Shown here piece after piece: positions 53,746 through 62,737 of a DNA stretch of 64,000 bases. The notes beneath the pieces are model-generated. The model searched no databases and was not told the DNA's origin. It worked only from the letters and a program-made list of their open reading frames with translations. Location of the stretch: assembly GCF_051307055.1 (NCBI RefSeq), contig NZ_CP149994.1, forward strand, positions 1,178,001-1,242,000, given 5' to 3'. A program made the position numbers and the translations under genes. This DNA is from Dryocola sp051307055 (lineage in GTDB: Bacteria; Pseudomonadota; Gammaproteobacteria; Enterobacterales; Enterobacteriaceae). How positions within the stretch are numbered: position 1 is the stretch's first letter; each line of letters opens with the position of its first letter.

Positions 53746-54972
53746 ATGAGTAGCGTAGATATTCTAGTTCCTGACCTGCCTGAGTCCGTTGCCGATGCGA
53801 CCGTCGCCACCTGGCATAAAAAACCGGGTGATACCGTGACCCGTGACGAAGTGCTGGTAGAAATCGAAACTGACAAAGTGGTACTGGAAGTACCGGCGTC
53901 TGCAGATGGTGTCCTGGATGCTGTTCTGGAAGATGAAGGCACGACGGTGACCTCGCGTCAAATTCTGGGCCGCCTGCGTGAAGGCAACAGCTTCGGGAAA
54001 GAAACCTCAGCTAAAGCCGACAGCAAAGAATCCACGCCGGCGCAGCGTCAGCAGGCTTCCCTGGAAGAACAAAATAACGACGCGCTTAGCCCGGCTATTC
54101 GTCGCCTGATCGCCGAGCATTCTCTGGATGCCAGCGCTATCAAAGGCAGCGGCGTTGGCGGACGTATCACCCGTGAAGACGTTGATAAGCATCTGACCCA
54201 GGCGAAAGCGGCTCAGCCAGCTCAGGCAAAAGCCGCGCAGGAGACCAAAGCGCCGGCAGCTCCTCTGGCTGGCCGCAGCGAAAAACGCGTGCCGATGACT
54301 CGCCTGCGTAAGCGTGTTGCCGAACGCCTGCTGGAAGCGAAAAACTCCACCGCCATGCTCACCACCTTCAACGAAGTGAACATGAAGCCCATTATGGAAC
54401 TGCGTAAGCAGTACGGTGAAGCCTTCGAGAAACGTCACGGCGTGCGTCTGGGCTTTATGTCCTTCTACATTAAAGCGGTTGTTGAAGCGCTGAAACGCTA
54501 CCCGGAAGTGAACGCTTCTATCGACGGCGAAGACGTGGTTTACCACAACTACTTTGACGTCAGCATCGCGGTATCCACGCCGCGTGGCCTGGTTACGCCG
54601 GTGCTGCGCGATGTCGACACCATCGGTATGGCCGATATCGAAAAGCGCATCAAAGAGCTGGCGGTGAAAGGCCGTGACGGCAAGCTGACCGTTGAAGACC
54701 TGACCGGCGGTAATTTCACCATCACCAACGGCGGCGTGTTTGGCTCCCTGATGTCCACCCCGATCATCAACCCGCCGCAGAGCGCGATCCTGGGCATGCA
54801 CGCTATTAAAGATCGTCCAATGGCGGTTGACGGTAAAGTTGAGATCCTGCCGATGATGTACCTGGCGCTCTCTTACGATCACCGTCTGATCGATGGCCGC
54901 GAGTCCGTAGGTTATCTGGTAGCCATTAAAGAGCTGCTGGAAGATCCGACTCGTCTGCTGCTGGACGTGTAG
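53746..54972 (+). CDS. sucB: 2-oxoglutarate dehydrogenase E2 (dihydrolipoyl succinyltransferase)
   Basis: SucB forms the cubic core of the complex and transfers succinyl to CoA. It has one lipoyl domain (residues 1-80, lipoyl-Lys in ETDKVVLEV near residue 44), a peripheral-subunit-binding domain (about 115-150, SPAIRRLIAEHSLDASAIKG), an Ala-rich linker, and the catalytic domain ending in ALSYDHRLIDGRE. It has 408 residues against 405. Confidence 0.98.
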   Translation: MSSVDILVPDLPESVADATVATWHKKPGDTVTRDEVLVEIETDKVVLEVPASADGVLDAVLEDEGTTVTSRQILGRLREGNSFGKETSAKADSKESTPAQRQQASLEEQNNDALSPAIRRLIAEHSLDASAIKGSGVGGRITREDVDKHLTQAKAAQPAQAKAAQETKAPAAPLAGRSEKRVPMTRLRKRVAERLLEAKNSTAMLTTFNEVNMKPIMELRKQYGEAFEKRHGVRLGFMSFYIKAVVEALKRYPEVNASIDGEDVVYHNYFDVSIAVSTPRGLVTPVLRDVDTIGMADIEKRIKELAVKGRDGKLTVEDLTGGNFTITNGGVFGSLMSTPIINPPQSAILGMHAIKDRPMAVDGKVEILPMMYLALSYDHRLIDGRESVGYLVAIKELLEDPTRLLLDV

Positions 54973-54981
54973 TAAACCTCT

Positions 54982-55057
54982 GGCGGGTGGCGCTTTGCCT
55001 GCCCGCCCTACAAATATCACCTGACTTGTAGGTCGGATAAGCGAAGCGTCATCCGAC
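54982..55057. repeat. REP/BIME element between sucB and sucC
   Basis: Two palindromic units (GGCGGGTGGCG...CCCGCC and GTCGGATAAGCGAAGCGTCA...) are joined by a CCTACAA/TTGTAGG inverted repeat. This lies inside the sdh-suc operon and may set relative message levels of sucAB and sucCD. Confidence 0.85.
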
Positions 55058-55102
55058 GTGGATTGATGACCTACCCGTATTTATGAAGGATGGATAGAAC
55101 AG

Positions 55103-56269
55103 ATGAACTTACACGAATATCAGGCGAAACAATTGTTTGCTCGGTATGGTTTACCGGCGCCAGTCGGTTACGCCTGCACCACACCGCGTGAAGCTGAAGA
55201 AGCTGCCTCAAAAATTGGCGCAGGTCCGTGGGTGGTGAAATGTCAGGTTCATGCCGGCGGCCGCGGTAAAGCGGGCGGCGTGAAAGTGGTTAACGGCAAA
55301 GAAGAAATTCGTGCCTTTGCTGAGCACTGGCTTGGCAAACGCCTGGTGACCTATCAAACGGACGCTGGCGGCCAGCCGGTTCACCAGATTCTGGTCGAAG
55401 CTGCCACCGACATCGATAAAGAGCTGTATCTTGGCGCGGTTGTAGACCGCAGTTCGCGTCGCGTAGTGTTTATGGCTTCCACCGAAGGCGGCGTGGAAAT
55501 CGAGAAAGTCGCGGAAGAAACCCCGCATCTGATTCATAAAGTTGCGCTGGATCCGCTGGCGGGGCCAATGCCTTACCAGGGTCGCGAGCTGGCGTTCAAA
55601 CTGGGTCTGGAAGGTAAACAGGTTCAGCAGTTCACCAAAATCTTTATGGGCCTGGCGAATATCTTCCTTGAGCGTGATTTGGCGCTGATCGAAATCAACC
55701 CGCTGGTTATCACTAAGCAGGGCGATCTGGTGTGCCTCGACGGCAAACTGGGCGCCGACGGCAACGCGTTGTTCCGCCAGCCGGAGCTGCGTGAAATGCG
55801 TGACCCAAGCCAGGAAGATGCTCGTGAATCTCAGGCTGCGCAGTGGGAGCTGAACTACGTAGCGCTGGACGGCAACATCGGCTGCATGGTTAACGGCGCG
55901 GGCCTTGCGATGGGCACCATGGACATCGTTAAGCTGCACGGCGGCGAACCTGCTAACTTCCTCGACGTTGGCGGCGGCGCAACCAAAGAGCGCGTTACCG
56001 AAGCGTTCAAAATCATTCTGTCTGACGACAAAGTGAAAGCCGTGCTGGTCAACATCTTCGGCGGCATCGTGCGTTGCGACCTGATCGCGGACGGTATTAT
56101 CGGCGCGGTTGAAGAAGTCGGCGTAAACGTTCCGGTTGTGGTTCGTCTGGAAGGCAACAATGCCGATCTTGGCGCGAAAAAACTGGCTGACAGCGGCCTG
56201 AACATCATTGCAGCGAAAAGTCTGACGGATGCAGCACAGCAGGTTGTTGCTGCCGTGGAGGGGAAATAA
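55103..56269 (+). CDS. sucC: Succinyl-CoA synthetase subunit beta
   Basis: SucC is the ATP-grasp subunit that binds nucleotide in the reversible conversion of succinyl-CoA to succinate with ATP formation. The 388 residues match E. coli. MNLHEYQAKQLFARYG, the CQVHAGGRGKAGGVK nucleotide loop and VNIFGGIVRCDLIADGI are present. It shares one base with sucD (TAATG). Confidence 0.98.
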   Translation: MNLHEYQAKQLFARYGLPAPVGYACTTPREAEEAASKIGAGPWVVKCQVHAGGRGKAGGVKVVNGKEEIRAFAEHWLGKRLVTYQTDAGGQPVHQILVEAATDIDKELYLGAVVDRSSRRVVFMASTEGGVEIEKVAEETPHLIHKVALDPLAGPMPYQGRELAFKLGLEGKQVQQFTKIFMGLANIFLERDLALIEINPLVITKQGDLVCLDGKLGADGNALFRQPELREMRDPSQEDARESQAAQWELNYVALDGNIGCMVNGAGLAMGTMDIVKLHGGEPANFLDVGGGATKERVTEAFKIILSDDKVKAVLVNIFGGIVRCDLIADGIIGAVEEVGVNVPVVVRLEGNNADLGAKKLADSGLNIIAAKSLTDAAQQVVAAVEGK

Positions 56270-57141
56270 TGTCCATTTTGATCGATAAAAACACCAAGGT
56301 AATTTGCCAGGGCTTTACCGGCAGCCAGGGGACTTTCCACTCCGAGCAGGCGATTGCATACGGCACGCAGATGGTTGGCGGCGTAACGCCTGGTAAAGGC
56401 GGCACCGAGCACCTCGGCCTGCCGGTCTTTAACACCGTGCTTGAAGCCGTAGAAGCAACGGGCGCTACCGCGTCTGTTATCTACGTTCCAGCTCCGTTCT
56501 GCAAAGATTCCATTCTGGAAGCTATCAACGCCGGTATTAAGCTGATTATCACTATCACCGAAGGTATTCCGACCCTGGATATGCTGACGGTAAAAGTCGC
56601 GCTGGATGAAGCTGGCGTGCGCATGATCGGACCAAACTGTCCGGGCGTTATCACCCCGGGCGAGTGCAAAATCGGTATTATGCCGGGCCACATTCACCTG
56701 CCGGGTAAAGTGGGCATCGTTTCCCGCTCCGGTACGCTGACCTATGAAGCGGTTAAGCAGACCACCGATATCGGCCTGGGCCAGTCCACCTGCGTGGGCA
56801 TCGGCGGCGACCCGATTCCTGGCTCCAACTTCATCGATATCCTGCAGATGTTCCAGGAAGACCCGAAAACGGAAGCCATCGTGATGATCGGTGAGATCGG
56901 CGGCAGCGCGGAAGAAGAAGCGGCAGCCTACATCAAAGCGCACGTAACCAAGCCGGTTGTGGGTTACATCGCCGGTGTAACGGCGCCTAAAGGCAAACGT
57001 ATGGGACACGCGGGTGCCATCATTGCCGGTGGTAAAGGCACCGCGGATGAGAAATTCGCAGCGCTGGAAGCCGCGGGCGTGAAAACCGTTCGCAGCCTCG
57101 CTGATATCGGCGAGACCCTGAAGGCGATTCTGCCGCAGTAA
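56269..57141 (+). CDS. sucD: Succinyl-CoA synthetase subunit alpha
   Basis: SucD binds CoA and carries the phosphohistidine. The 290 residues are one more than E. coli. The CoA-binding Rossmann motif is GFTGSQGTFHSEQAI, and the active His lies in GKRMGHAGAIIAGGKG near residue 246. It ends the TCA operon, followed by a structured 3'UTR. Confidence 0.98.
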   Translation: MSILIDKNTKVICQGFTGSQGTFHSEQAIAYGTQMVGGVTPGKGGTEHLGLPVFNTVLEAVEATGATASVIYVPAPFCKDSILEAINAGIKLIITITEGIPTLDMLTVKVALDEAGVRMIGPNCPGVITPGECKIGIMPGHIHLPGKVGIVSRSGTLTYEAVKQTTDIGLGQSTCVGIGGDPIPGSNFIDILQMFQEDPKTEAIVMIGEIGGSAEEEAAAYIKAHVTKPVVGYIAGVTAPKGKRMGHAGAIIAGGKGTADEKFAALEAAGVKTVRSLADIGETLKAILPQ

Positions 57142-57224
57142 TCGTTTCTTCGCTCTGGCGAAGAAACCGCAGAACTAATAATAAATGTTCGACATGGTTG
57201 GCCACCCTTTGGGTGGCCTTTTTT
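57142..57224 (+). ncRNA. sucD 3'UTR, SdhX-type sRNA candidate
   Basis: In E. coli RNase E releases the sRNA SdhX (RybD) from the sucD 3'UTR to couple TCA expression to acetate metabolism. The 83-nt 3'UTR here has a perfect 10-bp stem (GTTTCTTCGC/GCGAAGAAAC) and a terminal hairpin, with an A/U-rich single-stranded stretch between. Whether it acts as SdhX is inferred from position. Confidence 0.5.
57200..57224 (+). terminator. Intrinsic terminator of sdhCDAB-sucABCD
   Basis: GGCCACCC, loop TTT, GGGTGGCC and six Ts form a strong terminator. Confidence 0.95.
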
Positions 57225-57287
57225 ATGGCGGGCGCTGTGTTCCCTTTTTTAACCTTTATCCTCTGTAACCGCTAAAAATCACCATAT

Positions 57288-57318
57288 GTTAATTAACTCG
57301 TCATTAAAAGTTAATTAA
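57288..57318. promoter_or_regulatory. ArcA box direct repeat upstream of cydA
   Basis: GTTAATTAA occurs at 57288-57296 and again at 57310-57318, exactly 22 bp apart. This is the sequence and two-turn spacing of ArcA-P recognition elements. ArcA activates cydAB when oxygen is low. Confidence 0.75.
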
Positions 57319-57541
57319 TTGTGTATTTTACGCCAAAGAGCGGTCTGTTTTTAAATAAGTTAAGAAAAAGAATAGAACGGGCTCTGCAAATATGGATACT
57401 TAGCCGCCCGTGTAAATAGCGGGCAAATATTATAGCTGATTTTTATGAAAGTAACGCCGCTGCAGGATTAAAAACACTTTATTAACAATATTTTTACCAT
57501 TCATTCTTAAATGAAACCTGATTAACAAAAAGCGTTAATAC

Positions 57542-57607
57542 TTGCGCCAGATCAATATCTAAGGCTGGATTAATAGCGCCGAAAAGGGGAAAATTGCTAC
57601 AGATCAA
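57542..57607 (+). promoter_or_regulatory. Pair of FNR-like boxes and cydA start region
   Basis: TTGCG-CCAG-ATCAA (57542-57555) and TTGCT-ACAG-ATCAA (57594-57607) resemble TTGAT-N4-ATCAA. Their centres are 52 bp apart, as for the two FNR sites at about -53 and -1 of the E. coli cydA main promoter. This implies a start near 57601 and a leader of about 295 nt. The remainder of 57225-57896 is AT-rich, with no gene; mngRAB of E. coli is absent. Confidence 0.6.
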
Positions 57608-57896
57608 GCCAACGCTGTAGTAAAATTTTTGCTATAAATTGATCGCCGTTGAGAAACGTAAAAAAGGCTAAGCAAATACCTATTTATTGTAAGGGCATTG
57701 CAAGGTAATATATTTGCGAATTCTACTGGAGCATTAATTAACGTATTTGTAACCTTTCCTCTTTTGCTTTCACATTTAAAAAATGGGCGGCAAAAGGGCG
57801 TGCGGAAGCGAATGTTTTTGTATCAGGGCATGCATTGTGGGGCGCTAAGCTTGCAAACCACGGTTGAAGTCTTTATGCGAAGAGCAAGGAGTCAAG

Positions 57897-59465
57897 ATGT
57901 TTGATATTGTCGAACTGTCGCGCTTACAGTTTGCCTTGACCGCGATGTACCACTTCCTTTTTGTGCCACTGACGCTCGGTATGGCGTTCCTGCTGGCCAT
58001 CATGGAAACGGTTTACGTGATGTCAGGTAAACAAATTTATAAAGATATGACCAAATTCTGGGGCAAGTTGTTTGGTATCAACTTTGCGCTGGGCGTCGCC
58101 ACCGGTTTGACCATGGAGTTCCAGTTCGGAACCAACTGGTCATACTATTCGCACTACGTGGGTGACATTTTTGGTGCGCCGCTGGCCATTGAAGGCCTGA
58201 TGGCATTCTTCCTCGAATCCACCTTCGTTGGTCTGTTCTTCTTCGGTTGGGATCGCCTCAGCAAAGTGCAGCACATGGCGGTAACCTGGCTGGTCGCGCT
58301 TGGCTCCAACCTCTCCGCGCTATGGATTCTGGTTGCCAACGGATGGATGCAAAACCCCATCGCTTCGGATTTCAACTTCGAAACCATGCGTATGGAGATG
58401 GTCAGCTTCTCCGAGCTGGTGCTTAACCCCGTAGCCCAGGTTAAATTCGTTCACACCGTGGCTTCCGGCTACGTTTGCGGCGCGATGTTTATCCTCGGCA
58501 TCAGCTCTTACTACATGTTAAAAGGCCGTGACTTCGCGTTTGCGAAGCGCTCTTTTGCCATTGCAGCAAGCTTCGGTATGGCGGCAATCCTGTCCGTTAT
58601 CGTGCTGGGTGACGAGTCCGGCTATGAAATGGGCGATGTGCAGAAAACCAAGCTGGCCGCCATCGAAGCCGAGTGGGAAACGCAACCCGCTCCGGCAGCC
58701 TTTACGCTGTTTGGTATTCCAGACCAGGAAAACCAGGAAAACCGCTTTGCGATCCAGATCCCTTACGCGCTGGGCATCATCGCTACACGCTCTGTTGATA
58801 AGCCGGTCACCGGCCTGAAAGAGTTGATGATACAACACGAAGAGCGTATCCGTAACGGCATGAAGGCATACAGCCTGCTTGAAGAGCTGCGTGCCGGATC
58901 AACGGATCAGGCCGTGCGTGACAACTTCAATAACGTTAAGAAAGACCTTGGCTATGGCCTGCTGCTGAAACGCTATACCCCGAACGTCACCGACGCGACG
59001 GAAGAGCAGATTCAGCAAGCGACGAAAGATTCTATTCCACGCGTTGCGCCGCTCTATTTCGCGTTCCGTATCATGGTGGGATGTGGCTTCCTGATGCTCT
59101 TTATTATCGCAGCGTCGTTCTGGACCGTCACTCGCAACGCTATCGGCTCGAAAAAATGGCTGCTGCGCGCGGCGCTGTACGGTATTCCGCTGCCGTGGAT
59201 CGCGATTGAATCCGGCTGGTTTGTTGCTGAATACGGCCGTCAGCCCTGGGCGATTGGTGAGGTGCTGCCGACGGCGGTCGCCAATTCATCTCTGACCGTG
59301 GGCGATCTGCTCTTCTCCATGATACTGATTTGCGGTCTGTACACGCTGTTTATGGTGGCGGAGCTGTTCCTGATGTTCAAATTTGTTCGCCTCGGGCCGA
59401 GCAGTCTGAAAACAGGTCGCTACCACTACGAGCAGTCCACCGTATCTTCTCAGCCGGCACGCTAA
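57897..59465 (+). CDS. cydA: Cytochrome bd-I ubiquinol oxidase subunit I
   Basis: CydA carries hemes b558, b595 and d and oxidises ubiquinol under low oxygen. The start MFDIVELSRLQFALTAMYH, after AAGGAG, gives 522 residues, as in E. coli, with heme ligand His19. The Q-loop region and QPWAIGEVLPT follow. Upstream in-frame codons to 57864 lack a ribosome site. Confidence 0.98.
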   Translation: MFDIVELSRLQFALTAMYHFLFVPLTLGMAFLLAIMETVYVMSGKQIYKDMTKFWGKLFGINFALGVATGLTMEFQFGTNWSYYSHYVGDIFGAPLAIEGLMAFFLESTFVGLFFFGWDRLSKVQHMAVTWLVALGSNLSALWILVANGWMQNPIASDFNFETMRMEMVSFSELVLNPVAQVKFVHTVASGYVCGAMFILGISSYYMLKGRDFAFAKRSFAIAASFGMAAILSVIVLGDESGYEMGDVQKTKLAAIEAEWETQPAPAAFTLFGIPDQENQENRFAIQIPYALGIIATRSVDKPVTGLKELMIQHEERIRNGMKAYSLLEELRAGSTDQAVRDNFNNVKKDLGYGLLLKRYTPNVTDATEEQIQQATKDSIPRVAPLYFAFRIMVGCGFLMLFIIAASFWTVTRNAIGSKKWLLRAALYGIPLPWIAIESGWFVAEYGRQPWAIGEVLPTAVANSSLTVGDLLFSMILICGLYTLFMVAELFLMFKFVRLGPSSLKTGRYHYEQSTVSSQPAR

Positions 59466-59480
59466 GTCAGGAGTCGTGAA

Positions 59481-60620
59481 ATGATCGATTATGAAGTATT
59501 ACGTTTTATCTGGTGGCTGCTGGTTGGCATTTTGCTGATTGGCTTTGCCGTCACCGACGGCTGGGATATGGGCGTCGGCATGCTGACCCGTTTCCTGGGC
59601 CGTAACGACACCGAACGCCGTATCATGATCAACGCTATCGCCCCGCACTGGGACGGTAACCAGGTATGGCTTATCACCGCAGGCGGCGCGCTGTTTGCCG
59701 CCTGGCCGATGGTTTACGCAGCGGCGTTTTCCGGCTTTTATGTGGCGATGATCCTGGTGCTCGCCTCCTTGTTCTTCCGTCCGGTTGGTTTTGATTACCG
59801 CTCGAAGATTGAAGACACGCGCTGGCGTAACATGTGGGACTGGGGCATCTTTATCGGCAGCTTCGTTCCACCGCTGGTGATCGGCGTGGCGTTTGGCAAC
59901 CTGTTGCAGGGTGTACCTTTCCATATGGATGAGTACATGCGCCTGTTCTATACCGGCAACTTCTTCCAGTTGCTGAACCCGTTCGGCCTGCTGGCGGGCG
60001 TGGTGAGCGTCGCGATGATCCTGACGCAGGGCGCAACTTACCTGCAGATGCGCACCGCTGGTGAAGTCTATTTGCGCTCCCGTATCACTTCGCAGGTTGC
60101 CGCGCTGGTGACAATGGTGTGCTTTGCCCTGGCGGGCATCTGGGTGATGTACGGCATCGACGGCTATGCGGTGACCTCCGTTATGGACCACCATGCGCCT
60201 TCGAATCCGCTGGCAAAAGAGGTGGTGCGTGAAGCGGGCGCCTGGCTGGCGAACTTTAACGCTATGCCGGCTCTGTGGGCGATCCCGGCGCTGGGCGTGG
60301 TTCTGCCGCTGCTGACCGTGTTGACCGCGCGTATGAACCGTAGCGCGTGGGCGTTCTTGTTCTCATCCCTGACGCTTGCCTGCATCATTCTGACGGCGGG
60401 TATTGCGATGTTCCCGTTCATCATGCCGTCCAGCACCGTGCTGAATGCGAGCCTGACGATGTGGGATGCGACCTCCAGCCAGTTGACGCTGAACGTCATG
60501 ACGTTTGTGGCTGCGGTCTTCGTGCCGATCATTCTGGCCTACTCGGCGTGGTGTTACTGGAAAATGTTCGGCCGCATTACCAAAGAACATATTGAAAGCA
60601 ACACCCACTCTCTGTACTAA
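59481..60620 (+). CDS. cydB: Cytochrome bd-I ubiquinol oxidase subunit II
   Basis: CydB is the pseudo-symmetric partner of CydA, 379 residues with about nine membrane segments. The N-terminal MIDYEVLRFIWWLLVG and FAVTDGWDMGVGM are conserved. It follows cydA after 15 bp and is part of cydABX-ybgE. Confidence 0.98.
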   Translation: MIDYEVLRFIWWLLVGILLIGFAVTDGWDMGVGMLTRFLGRNDTERRIMINAIAPHWDGNQVWLITAGGALFAAWPMVYAAAFSGFYVAMILVLASLFFRPVGFDYRSKIEDTRWRNMWDWGIFIGSFVPPLVIGVAFGNLLQGVPFHMDEYMRLFYTGNFFQLLNPFGLLAGVVSVAMILTQGATYLQMRTAGEVYLRSRITSQVAALVTMVCFALAGIWVMYGIDGYAVTSVMDHHAPSNPLAKEVVREAGAWLANFNAMPALWAIPALGVVLPLLTVLTARMNRSAWAFLFSSLTLACIILTAGIAMFPFIMPSSTVLNASLTMWDATSSQLTLNVMTFVAAVFVPIILAYSAWCYWKMFGRITKEHIESNTHSLY

Positions 60621-60634
60621 GTAAGGAGCTGATT

Positions 60635-60745
60635 ATGTGGTATTTTGCATGGATTCTGGGAACGCTTCTTGCCTGTGCATTTGGCATCATTACCGCGCTT
60701 TCGCTTGAGCACATTGAAGCGAAAGCGGGTAAAGAAGAACGCTAA
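60635..60745 (+). CDS. cydX: Cytochrome bd-I accessory subunit CydX
   Basis: This small frame encodes 36 residues beginning MWYFAWILGTLLACAFGII, one membrane helix plus a charged tail ending EER. It is the CydX subunit that stabilises the heme site of cytochrome bd. A strong AAGGAG site precedes the ATG by about eight bases. It overlaps ybgE in a TAATG. Confidence 0.95.
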   Translation: MWYFAWILGTLLACAFGIITALSLEHIEAKAGKEER

Positions 60746-61038
60746 TGGAAGCGATTATCGCAAAGCTGTATGCGGTAATGGATAAGAGCCCCCTGCGGGC
60801 TCTTTCCTTCATCATGGCGTTAGCCCTGGCCGGCTGCATCTTCTGGGACCCGACGCGCTTTGCGGCGAAGACCAGCGAGCTGGAAATCTGGCACGGTTTT
60901 CTGCTGATGTGGGCCGTCTGCGCCGGCATGATCCACGGTGTGGGATTTCGTCCGAAGAAGACGCTCTGGCAGGGCATTTTTTCTCCTTTAGTGGCGCAGC
61001 TGGTGCTGCTGGCCGGGCTGCTGTTTTTCTTCTTCTGA
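60745..61038 (+). CDS. ybgE: Cyd operon membrane protein YbgE
   Basis: This 97-residue protein belongs to the YbgE (CydZ) family of unknown function, with three hydrophobic stretches (about 21-35, 50-68, 78-95). It is always found at the end of the cyd operon and overlaps cydX by one base, suggesting a role in oxidase assembly or stability. Confidence 0.9.
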   Translation: MEAIIAKLYAVMDKSPLRALSFIMALALAGCIFWDPTRFAAKTSELEIWHGFLLMWAVCAGMIHGVGFRPKKTLWQGIFSPLVAQLVLLAGLLFFFF

Positions 61039-61185
61039 AGATGACATCAGGCTAATCTGATTTACCTGAATTTTATGGGCTTTACCGGGCCCATAAATAT
61101 TTATCTAACCTTTAATACAACCCATTCCCAACCCCCATCCTCTTGCGTATAGTAGCAACGTTTAATTGCATTACCGGGATGTCTT
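61039..61185 (+). other. Gap between ybgE and ybgC with weak terminator-like stem
   Basis: A 9-bp stem TTTATGGGC/GCCCATAAA (61072-61097) is followed by TATTTATC. It may partly end the cyd transcript before the tol-pal genes. Confidence 0.55.
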
Positions 61186-61590
61186 GTGAGTACAACGCTG
61201 TTTCGATGGCCGGTTCGTGTCTACTATGAAGATACCGATGCCGGTGGTGTGGTTTACCACGCCAGTTATGTTGCTTTCTATGAAAGAGCACGCACTGAGA
61301 TGCTGCGTCAGCACAGCTTTCACCAGCAGGATTTGCTGGCGGAGCGCATCGCCTTTGTCGTACGCAGGATGACAGTCGATTATCTTGCGCCTGCCCGACT
61401 CGACGATTTACTCGAAATCCAAAGTGAAATTACCTCGATGCGAGGCACATCAATGGTGTTTACGCAGCGAATAGTCAATGCCGATGGGCGGATACTCAAT
61501 GAAGCTGAGGTCCTTATCGTCTGCGTTGATCTTCTCTCAATGAAGCCTCGTGCGCTTCCCAAGTCTATTGTCGCGGAGTTCAAGCAGTGA
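61186..61590 (+). CDS. ybgC: Acyl-CoA thioesterase YbgC (Tol-Pal associated)
   Basis: YbgC is a cytoplasmic hot-dog thioesterase acting on acyl-CoA or acyl-ACP and linked to phospholipid synthesis proteins. The 134 residues match E. coli; the catalytic segment is YYEDTDAGGVVYHASY (Asp near residue 18). It starts with GTG and overlaps tolQ in a GTGA. Confidence 0.95.
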   Translation: MSTTLFRWPVRVYYEDTDAGGVVYHASYVAFYERARTEMLRQHSFHQQDLLAERIAFVVRRMTVDYLAPARLDDLLEIQSEITSMRGTSMVFTQRIVNADGRILNEAEVLIVCVDLLSMKPRALPKSIVAEFKQ

Positions 61591-62273
61591 CTGACATGAA
61601 TATCCTTGATTTGTTCCTGAAGGCGAGCCTTCTGGTCAAATTTATCATGTTGATTTTGATTGGTTTTTCCATTGCATCATGGGCGATCATCATTCAGCGA
61701 ACGCGAATCCTCAATGCCGCCACCCGTGAAGCGGAAGCGTTTGAAGATAAGTTCTGGTCGGGCATTGAATTGTCCCGTCTCTATCAGGAAAGCCAGGGCC
61801 GCCGTGACAGCCTTGCCGGTTCCGAACAGATTTTCTATTCGGGATTTAAAGAATTTGCCCGACTGCATCGCGCCAATACTCATGCTCCGGAAGCGGTGGT
61901 GGACGGCGCTGCGCGCGCGATGCGTATTTCAATGAGCCGCGAGCTTGAAACCCTCGAGACCCATATTCCTTTCCTCGGCACCGTGGGTTCCATCAGTCCT
62001 TACATCGGTCTGTTTGGTACGGTATGGGGGATTATGCACGCCTTTATCGCCCTGGGTGCGGTAAAACAGGCGACGTTGCAGATGGTGGCGCCGGGCATCG
62101 CAGAAGCATTGATTGCCACCGCGATTGGTCTGTTTGCCGCCATCCCAGCGGTAATGGCGTACAACCGTCTGAACCAGCGCGTGAACAAACTGGAATTGAA
62201 TTACGACAACTTTATGGAAGAGTTCACAGCTATTCTGCACCGTCAGGCTTTTACCAGCAGCGATAAGCAGTAA
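61587..62273 (+). CDS. tolQ: Tol-Pal system proton channel subunit TolQ
   Basis: TolQ forms, with TolR, the proton-motive-force motor that drives TolA during outer-membrane constriction. The 228 residues (E. coli 230) have three membrane segments; the second and third hold SPYIGLFGTVWGIMHAF and GIAEALIATAIGLFAAIPAV. The start is GTG, overlapping the ybgC stop. TolR follows after ten bases. Confidence 0.97.
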   Translation: MTDMNILDLFLKASLLVKFIMLILIGFSIASWAIIIQRTRILNAATREAEAFEDKFWSGIELSRLYQESQGRRDSLAGSEQIFYSGFKEFARLHRANTHAPEAVVDGAARAMRISMSRELETLETHIPFLGTVGSISPYIGLFGTVWGIMHAFIALGAVKQATLQMVAPGIAEALIATAIGLFAAIPAVMAYNRLNQRVNKLELNYDNFMEEFTAILHRQAFTSSDKQ

Positions 62274-62283
62274 GGGGTAAGTC

Positions 62284-62709
62284 ATGGCCAGACGTACACG
62301 CGGTCGTCGTGAACTAAAGTCAGAAATTAACATCGTGCCTCTGCTGGACGTGCTGCTGGTGCTGCTGCTGATCTTTATGGCCACGGCGCCCATCATCACC
62401 CAGAGCGTTGAGGTGGATCTGCCGGATGCGACAGATTCACAAACGGTAAGCAGTAACGATGAGCCTCCGGTCATTATCGAAGTGTCCGGAGTGGGGCAGT
62501 ACAGCGTGGTGGTGGAAAAAGATCGTATGGAACAGTTGCCGTCCGAACAGGTTGTTGCTGAAGCCCAGCGCCGCCTGCAGGCCAATCCTAAAACGGTCTT
62601 TTTGATCGGTGGTGCGAAAGATGTCCCCTATGAGGAGATCATTAAGGCACTCAACCTGCTGCACAGCGCAGGGGTGAAATCCGTCGGTCTGATGACGCAG
62701 CCAATCTGA
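62284..62709 (+). CDS. tolR: Tol-Pal system protein TolR
   Basis: TolR is the ExbD-like partner of TolQ, with one membrane helix and a periplasmic domain. The 141 residues are one fewer than E. coli. The helix IVPLLDVLLVLLLIFMA includes the essential proton-carrying Asp near residue 23. Confidence 0.97.
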   Translation: MARRTRGRRELKSEINIVPLLDVLLVLLLIFMATAPIITQSVEVDLPDATDSQTVSSNDEPPVIIEVSGVGQYSVVVEKDRMEQLPSEQVVAEAQRRLQANPKTVFLIGGAKDVPYEEIIKALNLLHSAGVKSVGLMTQPI

Positions 62710-62737
62710 TCCATCTCGCTATATTTGGGAACTGATA

